The translations under genes were made by a program, and so were the position numbers. From Pseudoflavonifractor capillosus (lineage in GTDB: Bacteria; Bacillota; Clostridia; Oscillospirales; Oscillospiraceae): 53,765 nucleotides of DNA. The stretch lies in NCBI RefSeq assembly GCF_016899775.1, contig NZ_JACJJE010000019.1:1-53765 (forward strand). The letters run 5' to 3'. This document shows positions 27,833-35,925 of this stretch, piece by piece. The stretch's first letter is position 1; every line of letters starts with the position of its first letter. The notes under the pieces were generated by a model, which did not search any database, was not told the origin of the DNA, and saw only the letters and a list, made by a program, of their open reading frames with translations.

Positions 27833-27862
27833 TTGACGGAGCCCTCCTTTTTTCGCTATACT
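27833..27862 (+). promoter_or_regulatory. promoter of the MerR regulator
   Basis: TTGACG (27833-27838) and TATACT (27857-27862) are 18 bp apart. It lies 11 bp from the -35 of the divergent promoter. Confidence 0.65.
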
Positions 27863-27883
27863 GCACCCAAAGGGGCGATCTAT

Positions 27884-28303
27884 ATGAACTACACCATCAA
27901 AAAAGTCTCAGAGATGACCGGCCTGTCCATTCCAACCATCCGGTACTACGACAAAGAGGGGCTTCTGCCGGACCTTCAGCGCAAGGAGTCCGGCTACCGG
28001 GTCTTTTCAGACCGGGACCTGGAGGCCATCGACCTCATCGGGTGCTTCAAGGAATCTGGACTGACGATTCAGGAGATCCGGCACTTCATGTCCCTGGTCA
28101 GGCAGGGGGACGTCACCTTGGATGAGCGCCTTGCCATCTACCAGACGTATATTGCCCGGCTGGAGGAGAAGCTGGCCGCTGTGCAAAATGCGCTGGAGCA
28201 CTCGCGACGCACCCTGGCGTTTTATGAGATTGCGGCGAAAACCGGATCAGAGGAGACTGCGAAAGATCTCTACCTCGCACGTTATGGAGAGGAGAACGGA
28301 TAG
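27884..28303 (+). CDS. MerR family transcriptional regulator
   Basis: This is a DNA-binding regulator. The N-terminal winged helix reads YTIKKVSEMTGLSIPTIRYYDKEGLLP (about 3-29), then the GYRVFSDRDLEAI wing. A long coiled coil follows (about 80-118), as in dimeric MerR proteins. There are no metal-binding cysteines, so it is of the AdhR/YcgE subgroup that often controls oxidoreductases. It is divergent from an aldo/keto reductase with a 19-bp-spaced promoter, its likely target. The ATG at 27884 has AGGGG upstream. It has 139 residues. Confidence 0.93.
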   Translation: MNYTIKKVSEMTGLSIPTIRYYDKEGLLPDLQRKESGYRVFSDRDLEAIDLIGCFKESGLTIQEIRHFMSLVRQGDVTLDERLAIYQTYIARLEEKLAAVQNALEHSRRTLAFYEIAAKTGSEETAKDLYLARYGEENG

Positions 28304-28531
28304 GAGTCTGTTCCTGTTCAGAGGAAACATCCGGGCGGACAGAGAAAGGAGCCGTGCCTCGCCGGTGGAGGATAGCCTGCTGCTCTGGGCCTCTCCCCTG
28401 CCGAGCTGTCCAGCGAACATCTGCAGACCCCTATGGGGCTCTTTCGCGGGAACGCAACCCGGTGAGAGTACGGCATCGCCCCTATGCCGCAGCGGGCGGC
28501 TTGGCGGGAAAAAATTTATAAAACCGGAAAA
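28304..28531. other. intergenic, no gene seen
   Basis: About 230 nt after the MerR gene have no recognised gene or RNA family. They could be a structured RNA or a gene remnant; I cannot tell. Confidence 0.3.
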
Positions 28532-28534
28532 CGT

Positions 28535-28571
28535 CTCTGTTCGGCCTCACGCCGAATGGAGGCGTTTTTAG
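28535..28571 (+). terminator. terminator after the MerR gene
   Basis: CGTCTC and GAGGCG enclose a second pair, TTCGGC/GCCGAA, and are followed by TTTTTAG. Confidence 0.75.
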
Positions 28572-28592
28572 GTAAGAAAACCTGAAACTATA

Positions 28593-28642
28593 TTGACACA
28601 GCGTCAGAATAGTGATATAGTACAGTTACTGACACAGTGTCA
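28593..28642 (+). promoter_or_regulatory. promoter with two TetR-type operators
   Basis: TTGACA (28593-28598) and TATAGT (28616-28621) are 17 bp apart. TGACACAGCGTCA (28594-28606) overlaps the -35. The perfect palindrome TGACACAGTGTCA (28630-28642) lies over the expected start site. The centres are 36 bp apart. The TetR gene three genes downstream is the likely binder, giving repression of its own operon. Confidence 0.82.
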
Positions 28643-28688
28643 GAGCTGCAATACTATAACCGCGCGGTCTGCAAAGGGAGGTTTTTCC

Positions 28689-29579
28689 ATGAAGGAAAAG
28701 ATCTATTTTACGCGGGAGATCACCCCGGAGAAAGTCGTTGAGCTATACCGCGCCCTGGGGGCAGAGCTGCCCGGCAGGGTGGCGGTGAAGGTTCACTCCG
28801 GGGAAAAAGGCAACCAGAATTTTCTGCGCCCGGAGTTCTGGCGGCCCATGGTGGAGGCAGTCCACGGAACCGTCGTGGAATGCAACACCGCCTATGGCGA
28901 CGCGGCCGGTGGCGTGCGGGACCACACGGAGTCCCATCGGAAGCTCCTGGAGGAGCACGGCTGGACCCAATACTTCGATGTGGACCTGATGGATGCCCAG
29001 GGTCCGGACGTGGTCTGGCCCATCCCAAACGGAAAAATCCTTCAGGAGAACCACCTGGGCAAAAACATCATGAACTATGACTCCATGCTGGTGCTGGCCC
29101 ACTTCAAGGGGCATCCCATGGGCGGCTACGGCGGCGCCCTGAAGCAGCTGGCTATCGGCTGCGCCTCCCGGGCGGGCAAGGCCCTGATCCACTCCGCCGG
29201 CAAAACAGACGACCGTTTTGAAACCTGGCGGCAGCACGCCAGCCCTGTGGCCTTCCCGGAGGCCATGGCCGACGCTGCCTCCAGCGTGGTGGAGCATTTT
29301 AAGGGAAAAATCGCCTTCATCAATGTGATGAAGAACCTGTCCATGGACTGCGACTGCTGTGAGGTGGCCGAGGACCCCTGCATGAAGGATATCGGTATCC
29401 TGGCCTCTCTGGACCCGGTGGCCATCGACCAGGCCTGCATCGACCTGGTGATGAACTCCGACGATCCGGGAAAGGAGCACTTTATGGAGCGGGTGAACAG
29501 CCGCAACGGCATCCATACCATCGAGGCCGCGGCTGACCTGGGCTTCGGCTCCCGGGAATATGAACTGATTGAGCTGTAA
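28689..29579 (+). CDS. DUF362 domain protein
   Basis: This 296-residue protein of the DUF362 family has no settled biochemical role; it often accompanies ferredoxin-type redox proteins. Visible are the family's RVAVKVHSGEKGNQNFLRPE near the start, and HFKGHPMGGYGGALKQLAIG in the middle. A cysteine cluster (CDCC, then a further Cys about nine residues on) could bind iron-sulfur or metal. ATG 28689 has AAAGGGAGG upstream; a longer frame begins inside the promoter and is unlikely. It is first in a TetR-controlled redox operon. Confidence 0.85.
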   Translation: MKEKIYFTREITPEKVVELYRALGAELPGRVAVKVHSGEKGNQNFLRPEFWRPMVEAVHGTVVECNTAYGDAAGGVRDHTESHRKLLEEHGWTQYFDVDLMDAQGPDVVWPIPNGKILQENHLGKNIMNYDSMLVLAHFKGHPMGGYGGALKQLAIGCASRAGKALIHSAGKTDDRFETWRQHASPVAFPEAMADAASSVVEHFKGKIAFINVMKNLSMDCDCCEVAEDPCMKDIGILASLDPVAIDQACIDLVMNSDDPGKEHFMERVNSRNGIHTIEAAADLGFGSREYELIEL

Positions 29580-29602
29580 GACTTGAAACGGAGGAGAACC
29601 AT

Positions 29603-30070
29603 ATGAGCAACATTTTGGTGGCCTATTTTTCCGCCAGCGGCGTGACCGCCCGGGCGGCGAAGGAGATTGCCCGGGCCGTGGGCGCGGACCTGTATGAGAT
29701 CCGCCCGGCGGAGCCCTACACCGACGCAGACCTGAACTGGATGGACAAGAAGAGCCGCAGCACCAGGGAGATGAACGACCCGGCATGCCGGCCCGCCATT
29801 ACCGGGGCGGTGGAGAACATGGAACAGTATGACACGGTATTCGTGGGGTTTCCCATCTGGTGGGCAGTGGAACCCCGGGTCGTGGATACCTTCTTGGAGG
29901 GCTATGATTTCTCCGGCAAGACGGCGATCCCCTTTGCCACCTCCGGCGGGAGCGGCATCAGCAGAGCGGAGAAGAGCTTGGAGGACCACTGCCCCAAGGC
30001 CGATTGGAAGCGGGGCAAGCTGGTGAACAGCGGCGCGGCGGCCTGGGCCAGGTCCGTTTTGGGACTGTGA
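29603..30070 (+). CDS. flavodoxin-like protein
   Basis: This predicted FMN-binding electron carrier or reductase has 155 residues. The phosphate loop is YFSASGVTARAA (about residues 8-19). The isoalloxazine-contact region is VGFPIWWAVEPRVVDTFLE, and the C-terminal loop is PFATSGGSGI. It resembles the short flavodoxins (Flavodoxin_4 type) found in Clostridial oxidoreductase operons. It starts 23 nt after the DUF362 gene with GGAGGAGAACC upstream. Confidence 0.88.
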   Translation: MSNILVAYFSASGVTARAAKEIARAVGADLYEIRPAEPYTDADLNWMDKKSRSTREMNDPACRPAITGAVENMEQYDTVFVGFPIWWAVEPRVVDTFLEGYDFSGKTAIPFATSGGSGISRAEKSLEDHCPKADWKRGKLVNSGAAAWARSVLGL

Positions 30071-30077
30071 GGCGGCC

Positions 30078-30707
30078 ATGCCCAAGGGATCGGAAGAACT
30101 GACCCACGCCAGGCGGGAAGAGATCATCGACGCCTGCGCCGCCCTCTATGAGACCATGGGGTTTCGGGACATCACCATTCGGGACATCGGGGCCAAAACC
30201 TCCTTCACCCGTACCTCGATTTACAATTACTTTCAGACCAAGGAGGAGATCTTTCTGGCCCTGCTCCAGCGGGAACACGAGCGGTGGGCCGCGGATCTGG
30301 AAGAGCTGGCCCGGCGGGACGGGCCGCTGTCCGCCGGGGAGTTTGCGGACGGGATGGCCCGCGTGCTGGAGAAGCGCGGCTGCATGCTGAAGCTGATGAG
30401 CATGAACCTCTACGATATGGAGGGAAACAGCCGGCTGGAAAATCTGGTGGACTTCAAGCGGGCCTATGCCGGCGCGCTGGGGGCGGTCACCCGCTGTCTG
30501 GAGAAGGCGTTCCCCCATCTGACTGCGGATGAGACGCAAAGCTTCCTCTACGCCTTCTTTCCCTTCCTGTTCGGCGTTTATCCCTACACCTCCCACACGG
30601 AGAAACAGCTGGCGGCTATGGAGGCTGCCCAGGTGGCGTACACCCCCGCCTCCATTTACGAGCTGACAAAGTCCTTTGTGGGCAATTTTTTGCGGGCCTT
30701 TGAGTAA
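30078..30707 (+). CDS. TetR family transcriptional regulator
   Basis: This 209-residue protein has an N-terminal helix-turn-helix (REEIIDACAALYETMGFRDI, then DIGAKTSFTRTSIYNYFQTKEE, about 13-57) and a helical ligand domain. It lies 7 nt after the flavodoxin gene and inside the operon it probably represses, via the two TGACAC palindromes at 28594-28642. The inducer is unknown. Single Cys residues (in KRGCMLK and VTRCLEK) could allow redox sensing, but that is speculative. Confidence 0.92.
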   Translation: MPKGSEELTHARREEIIDACAALYETMGFRDITIRDIGAKTSFTRTSIYNYFQTKEEIFLALLQREHERWAADLEELARRDGPLSAGEFADGMARVLEKRGCMLKLMSMNLYDMEGNSRLENLVDFKRAYAGALGAVTRCLEKAFPHLTADETQSFLYAFFPFLFGVYPYTSHTEKQLAAMEAAQVAYTPASIYELTKSFVGNFLRAFE

Positions 30708-30740
30708 GGAACCCCAGGCGGGCACAAGGAGGCAGATCAA

Positions 30741-31274
30741 ATGAAGATTCTTGTTCTGGAGGGCAGCCCCAACCGGCATGGCTCCTCCAATTTCCTGGCG
30801 GAGGAATTTATCCGCGGAGCCAGGGAGGCGGGCCATGCGGTGGAGGTCATCGATGCGGCCCATGCCGACCTCCACCCCTGCAGCGGCTGTGTCCGCTGCG
30901 GATATGAGGGCCCCTGTGTTCAGAAGGACGACATGGAGCAGTTCCGCCGGCAGATCCTGGATGCGGACATGCTGGTATTTGTGACCCCCCTGTACTACTA
31001 CGGGATGTCCGCCCAGCTGAAGATCCTGGTGGACCGGTTCTGCGCCATCAACAGCAGCATCACCCGGAAGCACATGAAGTCCGCCCTCCTGGCCGCCGCA
31101 TGGAACGCGGACAGCTGGACCTTTGAGGCCCTGGAGGCACATTACCGCACCCTGGTGCGCTATCTGGATCTGGAGGATCAGGGCACGGTGCTGGGCAGGG
31201 GATGCGGAACCCTGTCCATGACAAAGCGGTCCCGCTACCCCAAGCTGGCCTATGAGCTGGGCCGCCGTCTATGA
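30741..31274 (+). CDS. NAD(P)H-dependent FMN reductase / iron-sulfur flavoprotein family
   Basis: The flavodoxin-fold product has 177 residues. The flavin phosphate loop is GSPNRHGSSNFLAEEF (about 8-23), and the motif PLYYYGMSAQLKILVDRF is typical of NADPH-dependent FMN reductases. The cysteine set CSGCVRC...GPC matches the compact motif of iron-sulfur flavoproteins. It is the fourth gene of the TetR operon. AAGGAGGCAG precedes the start. Its substrate is unknown. Confidence 0.87.
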   Translation: MKILVLEGSPNRHGSSNFLAEEFIRGAREAGHAVEVIDAAHADLHPCSGCVRCGYEGPCVQKDDMEQFRRQILDADMLVFVTPLYYYGMSAQLKILVDRFCAINSSITRKHMKSALLAAAWNADSWTFEALEAHYRTLVRYLDLEDQGTVLGRGCGTLSMTKRSRYPKLAYELGRRL

Positions 31275-31296
31275 AAACAGAGGTTGGAGGATTACC

Positions 31297-32391
31297 ATGG
31301 AATACAGAGTGCACCCCAAAACGGGGGACAAGATCAGCGTCATCGGCATCGGCACCGGCCCCATCTTCGAGGCGCCGGAGCGGGAGGCGGCCGCCGCGCT
31401 GGCCTGCGCCTATGAGCGCGGGGTCAACTACCTGGACTTCGCCACCGCCGGGGCCGGGACCTTCCCCTATGTGGGAGCGGCCCTCGGCTCTGTGCGGCGG
31501 GAGCTGTTTTATCAGATCCACTTCGGCGCCAACTACGAGAGCGGTGAATACGGCTGGACCACAGACCTGGACACCATCCGGCGTCAGGTGGACTGGCAGC
31601 TGAAGGAGCTGAGGACCGACTATATCGACTTCGGCATGATCCACTGCCTGGACGAGGAGCGGGATTGGAGGGCGTACCGGGAAAACGGCGTGCTGGACTA
31701 TCTGCTGGAGCTGAAGAAGTCCGGCGTGGTGCGGCACATCGGCCTCAGCTCCCACACGCCGGAGCTGATCCAGAAGATCCTGGACACCGGCCTGGTGGAG
31801 CAGCTGATGTTCTCCATCAACCCCGCCTACGACTACCAGCACGGGGAGTTCGCCATCGGCAGCGCCTCGGAGCGGATGAAGCTCTACCAGCGCTGCGAGG
31901 CGGAGGGGATCGGCATCTCCGTCATGAAGCCCTACTCCGCCGGACAGCTGCTCAGCGATCAGACCTCCCCCTTTGGCAGGGCCCTCACCAAGGTCCAGTG
32001 CCTCCAGTACGCCTTGGACAAGCCGGGGGTGCTGACGGTGCTGCCCGGCATCCGGAACCTGGAGGACATAAAGGAGGCGCTCTCCTGGCTGGACGCCTCC
32101 CCAGAGGAGCGGGACTACTCCGTCCTGGGGACCTTCACTCCCAGGGACGTCACCGGAACCTGTGTGTACTGCAACCACTGTGCCCCCTGTCCGGCGGGGC
32201 TGAACATCGGCCTCATCAACAAGTATTACGATCTGGCCAAGATCGGCGACGCCATGGCGGCGGACCACTACGCCAAGCTGGAAAAGCACGCCTCCGACTG
32301 CATCTCCTGCGGCCACTGCGACCGCCGCTGTCCCTTCCGTGTGGCCCAGTCGGACCGCATGAAACGGATTGCGGAATATTTTGGCAGATAA
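31297..32391 (+). CDS. aldo/keto reductase with two 4Fe-4S motifs
   Basis: This 364-residue protein has an AKR barrel followed by a ferredoxin-like tail. The tail cysteines are CVYCNHCAPCP and CISCGHCDRRCP, each a 4Fe-4S pattern. The catalytic tetrad is not canonical: the usual active-site Tyr loop reads NYLDFATAGAGTFPYVGAAL, without an obvious Tyr at the expected place. The ATG at 31297 has TTGGAGG upstream and lies 22 nt after the flavoprotein gene. It ends the TetR operon. Unlike the copy at 26.6 kb, its frame is intact. Confidence 0.88.
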   Translation: MEYRVHPKTGDKISVIGIGTGPIFEAPEREAAAALACAYERGVNYLDFATAGAGTFPYVGAALGSVRRELFYQIHFGANYESGEYGWTTDLDTIRRQVDWQLKELRTDYIDFGMIHCLDEERDWRAYRENGVLDYLLELKKSGVVRHIGLSSHTPELIQKILDTGLVEQLMFSINPAYDYQHGEFAIGSASERMKLYQRCEAEGIGISVMKPYSAGQLLSDQTSPFGRALTKVQCLQYALDKPGVLTVLPGIRNLEDIKEALSWLDASPEERDYSVLGTFTPRDVTGTCVYCNHCAPCPAGLNIGLINKYYDLAKIGDAMAADHYAKLEKHASDCISCGHCDRRCPFRVAQSDRMKRIAEYFGR

Positions 32392-32399
32392 GAGCTGTC

Positions 32400-32449
32400 T
32401 GCTCCCCGTCCTCTCCGGCGCGGCGTGCTGGAGAGGGCTGGGGAGCATT
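32400..32449. repeat. inverted repeat downstream of the redox operon
   Basis: GCTCCCC and CCTCTCC face GGAGAGG and GGGGAGC across a GC-rich loop, making a long imperfect hairpin. Confidence 0.5.
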
Positions 32450-32486
32450 TTGACCGCAAAACGGCATCAATAAAATTGATTTCCCA

Positions 32487-32521
32487 GGGGCTCCCTTTCG
32501 CAGGGAGCCCCCTTTCGGTTT
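32487..32521 (+). terminator. terminator of the TetR operon
   Basis: GGGGCTCCCT and AGGGAGCCCC pair around TTCGC, followed by CTTTCGGTTT. Confidence 0.75.
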
Positions 32522-32672
32522 ACCGGGCCCAAATATTGGAGAAGGGGCCCTTCAGAATTCCACGCCCGGCAGAGACTGTTTCGGCTGGGCGGGAAGGACG
32601 GCGCACTGTGTCGAGGGACGGCGGTCAGGAATAGACTGACCTGGGGCCCTGCCCCAGAAGGAGGTAATACGA

Positions 32673-34058
32673 ATGGGTATTACAAATTCAAACAAGGTGC
32701 TCAGCACCGGACAGATCGACTGCGGGGAGACGCTGAAGGTCACGCTGGCCCTCACCGCCGCGCCGGATATCCTGTCGAATCCGGTGGATATCGCCCTGGT
32801 GCTGGACCGCTCGGGAAGCATGGCCGGCGCCCCTCTGGCCAACATGAAGGCGGGGGCGAAGACCTTTATTGATATCATCGCGGAGTCCACCGGTGGGCAG
32901 CCGACGGGAGAGATCGGCGCGGGGAGCCGCATCGGCATTGTCAGCTTCGCGGACACTGCTGTGCAGGACACCCAGCTGATCACCTCGGTGGCCGATCTGA
33001 AGGACGCGGTGGACGCCCTGTCGGCCGGCGGCAGCACCAACCACGCGGAGGCGTTTGAACAGGCGGCCTCCCTGTTCGACCCCAGCTCCAGCAGTGCCAG
33101 GGTCATCGTCATGTTTACCGACGGGAACACCACCACCGGCGTCCCGCCGGCCCCCGTGGCCGCCGCGGCCCGTGCCCAGGGCATCACCATCTACTGCATC
33201 GGCCTGATCGGGTCGGACGGGGTGGACGTGAGCGCCCTCAACGACTGGGCCACCGACCCAGACGCCGCCCATGTGGCGGTCACGCCGGACGCCGCCGACC
33301 TGGAGCAGTTATTCGCCGACCTGGCCGCCAATATTTCCAAGACGGGGGCCACCAACATCGTGATCCATGAGGTGGTGACCGCCGACTTTGTCATCACCAG
33401 CATCACCCCTCCTGGCCAGGGCAGCGCCATGCAGCTGGACGACACCTCCCTGCGCTGGACTATTCCCGCCCTGGGGGTGAGCGCCTCGGAGAGCGCTACC
33501 CTGGAATTTTTCGTCCGCCATGTGGGGAACACGCCCGGCGTCAAGCTGGTCAACGAGTCCATCTCCTACACGGACACCGAAGGGAACCAGGTGACATTCC
33601 TGGAGCCCACCGTGACGGTGGAGTGCGACGTGGTGGTCCAGCCGGAGGAGTGCCCGATCCCTGTGGATCTGACCGTCCGCGGCTGCCAGGACTCGGTGGT
33701 GGTGAATCTGGGCGACGTGTTCCTGGAGTCCCAGGGCCGCATTCTCCAGCTGGATCTGACCCTGAAACAGGTCTGTCCCGGCAAGCGGGTGGCGCTGGCC
33801 GTGATCCTCACCGAAGTGGATGAGAACGGCCAGGAGCACGCCCGGGGGATGAAGACGGTCATCATCCCGGCCCACGATTTCCCCAACTGCCGGGACGTGC
33901 TGGTGAAGTGCATCAAATTTGTGGTGCCGGAGGACCTGGACGGGACCGGCGGAAACACCCGGCCCATGTGCGAGCCCCGCAGCTTCCGGGCCCGCGTCAT
34001 CGCTCATAACATCGACAGCGATTTTTGCTGCTGCTGCGGCCCCATCGTGACGGTGTGA
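32673..34058 (+). CDS. von Willebrand factor A domain protein with Cys-rich C terminus
   Basis: This 461-residue protein binds a metal through a complete MIDAS: DRSGS (residues 45-49), Thr122 in GGSTNHAE, and Asp150 in FTDGNTT. The VWA domain is about 37-220. A DUF11-like beta domain (about 225-318, ESATLEFFVRHVG) follows. The C-terminal third, which I do not recognise, is rich in Cys and ends FCCCCGPIVTV. It has no signal peptide, anchor or membrane segment, which is unusual for a VWA protein that looks like a surface module. A function in the spore coat or a cytosolic assembly is conceivable but not shown. AAGGAGG precedes the start. Confidence 0.87.
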   Translation: MGITNSNKVLSTGQIDCGETLKVTLALTAAPDILSNPVDIALVLDRSGSMAGAPLANMKAGAKTFIDIIAESTGGQPTGEIGAGSRIGIVSFADTAVQDTQLITSVADLKDAVDALSAGGSTNHAEAFEQAASLFDPSSSSARVIVMFTDGNTTTGVPPAPVAAAARAQGITIYCIGLIGSDGVDVSALNDWATDPDAAHVAVTPDAADLEQLFADLAANISKTGATNIVIHEVVTADFVITSITPPGQGSAMQLDDTSLRWTIPALGVSASESATLEFFVRHVGNTPGVKLVNESISYTDTEGNQVTFLEPTVTVECDVVVQPEECPIPVDLTVRGCQDSVVVNLGDVFLESQGRILQLDLTLKQVCPGKRVALAVILTEVDENGQEHARGMKTVIIPAHDFPNCRDVLVKCIKFVVPEDLDGTGGNTRPMCEPRSFRARVIAHNIDSDFCCCCGPIVTV

Positions 34059-34110
34059 TAGAATCCCCGGCTCCCCCTCTGACCCGACTGGGGCGAAGGC
34101 GGGAGAAAAT

Positions 34111-34146
34111 GCCCGGCGCAGGCATCGCCTGCGCCGGGCTGTTTTG
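34111..34146. terminator. bidirectional terminator between convergent genes
   Basis: GCCCGGCGCAGGC and GCCTGCGCCGGGC pair around ATC. TGTTTT follows on the plus strand and ATTTTC on the minus strand. Confidence 0.85.
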
Positions 34147-34182
34147 GGGACTGGGGATTTTAGAAGCGGCGGAAGGGCGGGG

Positions 34183-34770
34183 TCACACCCGAAGCACCCG
34201 CCCCTCCTTTCGGGGCTTGGGCGCGGGGTGTGGGTTCCCCTCCCGCGGGCGGCCCAGAAGGACCTGGAGGACGGCGTAGTAGTCCGTCCGAATCCCCCAC
34301 CGGCGCAGGAGCTCCTGGCCGTAGGGGTCGGCGAAGGCGGTCCACCCCTGGCCGATGTAGCAGCCGCCTACCCCCAGGGAGTCCGCGGCCAGCAGCATGT
34401 TCTCCGCCGCCGCGGCGCAGTCCTCCGGGGCAAAGAGAAAGTTTTTGGGGGCGAACAGGGTGACCACTGTGGGGGCCCCGTAAAAGGCGTCGGTGATGGC
34501 GGGGGCGTCGGCGATACTGGGCTGCTCCCGGGAGACATAGCTGCCGGCGGCGGCCATGCGGGGGTGGGAGTTGGCCCGCTTGATCCGGCCCAGGCGGAGG
34601 TTCACCTCCCGGTCCTGGCTCACCACAAAGAGGGGGCCCTGCCGCCCGCCGGCGCTGGGGGCGTACAGGCCCGCCTGGAGGATCTGCTCCAGCGCCCCCT
34701 CGTCGATCTGCCGGGGATCAAACTGACGGATGGACCGGCGGTGGAGGATGGTCTGCATCACCTGGTTCAT
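34183..34770 (-). CDS. nitroreductase family protein of the ACGX locus
   Basis: This predicted FMN-dependent oxidoreductase has 195 residues. Family motifs are RRSIRQFDPRQID at the start (flavin phosphate contacts), LYAPSAGGRQGPLFVV, and GVGGCYIGQGW. The start overlaps the radical SAM stop by 4 nt (ATGA), and GGAGG lies about 10 nt upstream, so the two are translated together. In peptide-modifying loci, nitroreductase-fold enzymes can oxidise rings or act as dehydrogenases. Its role here is inference. Confidence 0.86.
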   Translation of the reverse strand: MNQVMQTILHRRSIRQFDPRQIDEGALEQILQAGLYAPSAGGRQGPLFVVSQDREVNLRLGRIKRANSHPRMAAAGSYVSREQPSIADAPAITDAFYGAPTVVTLFAPKNFLFAPEDCAAAAENMLLAADSLGVGGCYIGQGWTAFADPYGQELLRRWGIRTDYYAVLQVLLGRPREGNPHPAPKPRKEGRVLRV

Positions 34771-35804
34771 GCTCCGGCCACCTCCTTCCAGCACTGGGGG
34801 TCGGCGGCGTAAAAGTTTCCATCCCGCCCGCTGGCCACCGCCGGACAGCCCCGGCACCAGGCCAGAAGCTCGCACTTGGCGCACTTCTCAAAGCGGGCAA
34901 AGTCCCGGTACTCCTCCATCCGGCACACCCACAGGTCGGCCAGCCGGTCGGTGAACACGTTCCCCACCCTGCTGTTCTGCACCCGGCGGCAGGCGTATAC
35001 GTCCCCGGTGGGCAGAATGGTCAGGTGGCAGCAGCCGCAGTTGCAGCCGCCGTAGATTACCCCTGGTTCCGCAGTCTCCGGGATATGAAACTCGCCCGTC
35101 TCATACTCGTACAGGGTCCACAGGTGGTCCTTCTTGTTGAAATAGGTCTCACAGCCCGCGGCCTCGTATGCTTTGAACTTCCTGTCGCAGTCGGCCAGGA
35201 GCTGCCGGTAGCGCAGGGGCTCGACGCCCACATCCTTCTCCCCGCTGGTGGGGCAGTAGCGGGCAAAGGCGTACACGTCCGCCCCGTGGGCCACCACCGT
35301 GTCGATGAGCTCCGGGATCTGGTCGATGTTGACGCCGGACACGGTGGTCATAATCACCGCCCGGATACCGGCCTTTTTGATGCAGGCGATTTTCTCCAGG
35401 GTGCAGTCGAAGCTGCCCGGCTTGCGGAACCAGTCGTGGGTCTCCCGCAGGCCGTCCAGGGAGAGCTGGTACTTCTCACAGCCGTACTCCTCCAGCCGCC
35501 GGCACACTTCGTCGTCCAGGTGGAAGGGGTTGCCCAGAATGGTGAAGGGGATCTCATTTTCCTTCATCAGCCCCAGCAGTTCCCAGAAGCTGGGGTGCAG
35601 GATGGGGTCGCCCCCGGTGAGGTAGAAGTAGGGCAGGCGGCGGTGGATTTTGCAGAAGTCCAGGCAGTTGTAGAAAGTATCCTGGATCTGAGGCCAGGTC
35701 ATGGCGTCCGGCTCCCTGCCGGCGTCCTCCGAGAAGATGTAGCAGTGCTTGCAGCGCTGGTCGCAGGCGTCGGTGATGTGCCACTGAAAGGCAAAGTATT
35801 CCAT
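34767..35804 (-). CDS. radical SAM/SPASM peptide maturase, ACGX type
   Basis: This predicted peptide-modifying enzyme has 345 residues. The radical SAM 4Fe-4S motif is Cys14, Cys18, Cys21 (CDQRCKHC). YFYLTGGDP is the SAM-binding GGE-like site. The C-terminal SPASM domain holds two more cysteine groups (CNCGCC, then later CAKCELLAWCRGC). This matches my memory of the TIGRFAMs family 'radical SAM/SPASM domain protein, ACGX system'. Its substrate should be the ACGX peptide 121 nt upstream. SPASM enzymes commonly link cysteine sulfur to a carbon (sactipeptides, ranthipeptides), so thioether formation on the ACGX cysteines is a reasonable but unproven guess. Confidence 0.9.
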   Translation of the reverse strand: MEYFAFQWHITDACDQRCKHCYIFSEDAGREPDAMTWPQIQDTFYNCLDFCKIHRRLPYFYLTGGDPILHPSFWELLGLMKENEIPFTILGNPFHLDDEVCRRLEEYGCEKYQLSLDGLRETHDWFRKPGSFDCTLEKIACIKKAGIRAVIMTTVSGVNIDQIPELIDTVVAHGADVYAFARYCPTSGEKDVGVEPLRYRQLLADCDRKFKAYEAAGCETYFNKKDHLWTLYEYETGEFHIPETAEPGVIYGGCNCGCCHLTILPTGDVYACRRVQNSRVGNVFTDRLADLWVCRMEEYRDFARFEKCAKCELLAWCRGCPAVASGRDGNFYAADPQCWKEVAGA

Positions 35805-35825
35805 AGCAAGTTACCTCCTGATGGG

Positions 35826-35920
35826 TGTGTGGAGCGGGGCGCATTTCCCCAGAGGCGGGGCACGTCCCTCGGGAAGTGCGCCCCATTGGCCCGCCCGGCG
35901 GGGGCGGGCCAGAGGGCGCG
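35826..35920 (-). promoter_or_regulatory. hairpins between the peptide and enzyme genes
   Basis: Two hairpins fill the 121-nt gap on the transcript. GGCCCGCC/GGGCGGGCC lies at about 35900-35920. A longer one lies at about 35836-35888, where GGGGCGCACTTCCC pairs with GGGGAAATGCGCCCC. They would let the peptide be made in excess over the enzyme by partial termination or RNA stabilisation (inference). Confidence 0.55.
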
Positions 35921-35925
35921 GGCGC

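Noticed and set aside
28304-28531. Possible riboswitch after the MerR gene
   Set aside because: I could not match conserved core motifs of any riboswitch class and the stretch lies before a terminator rather than a gene start.
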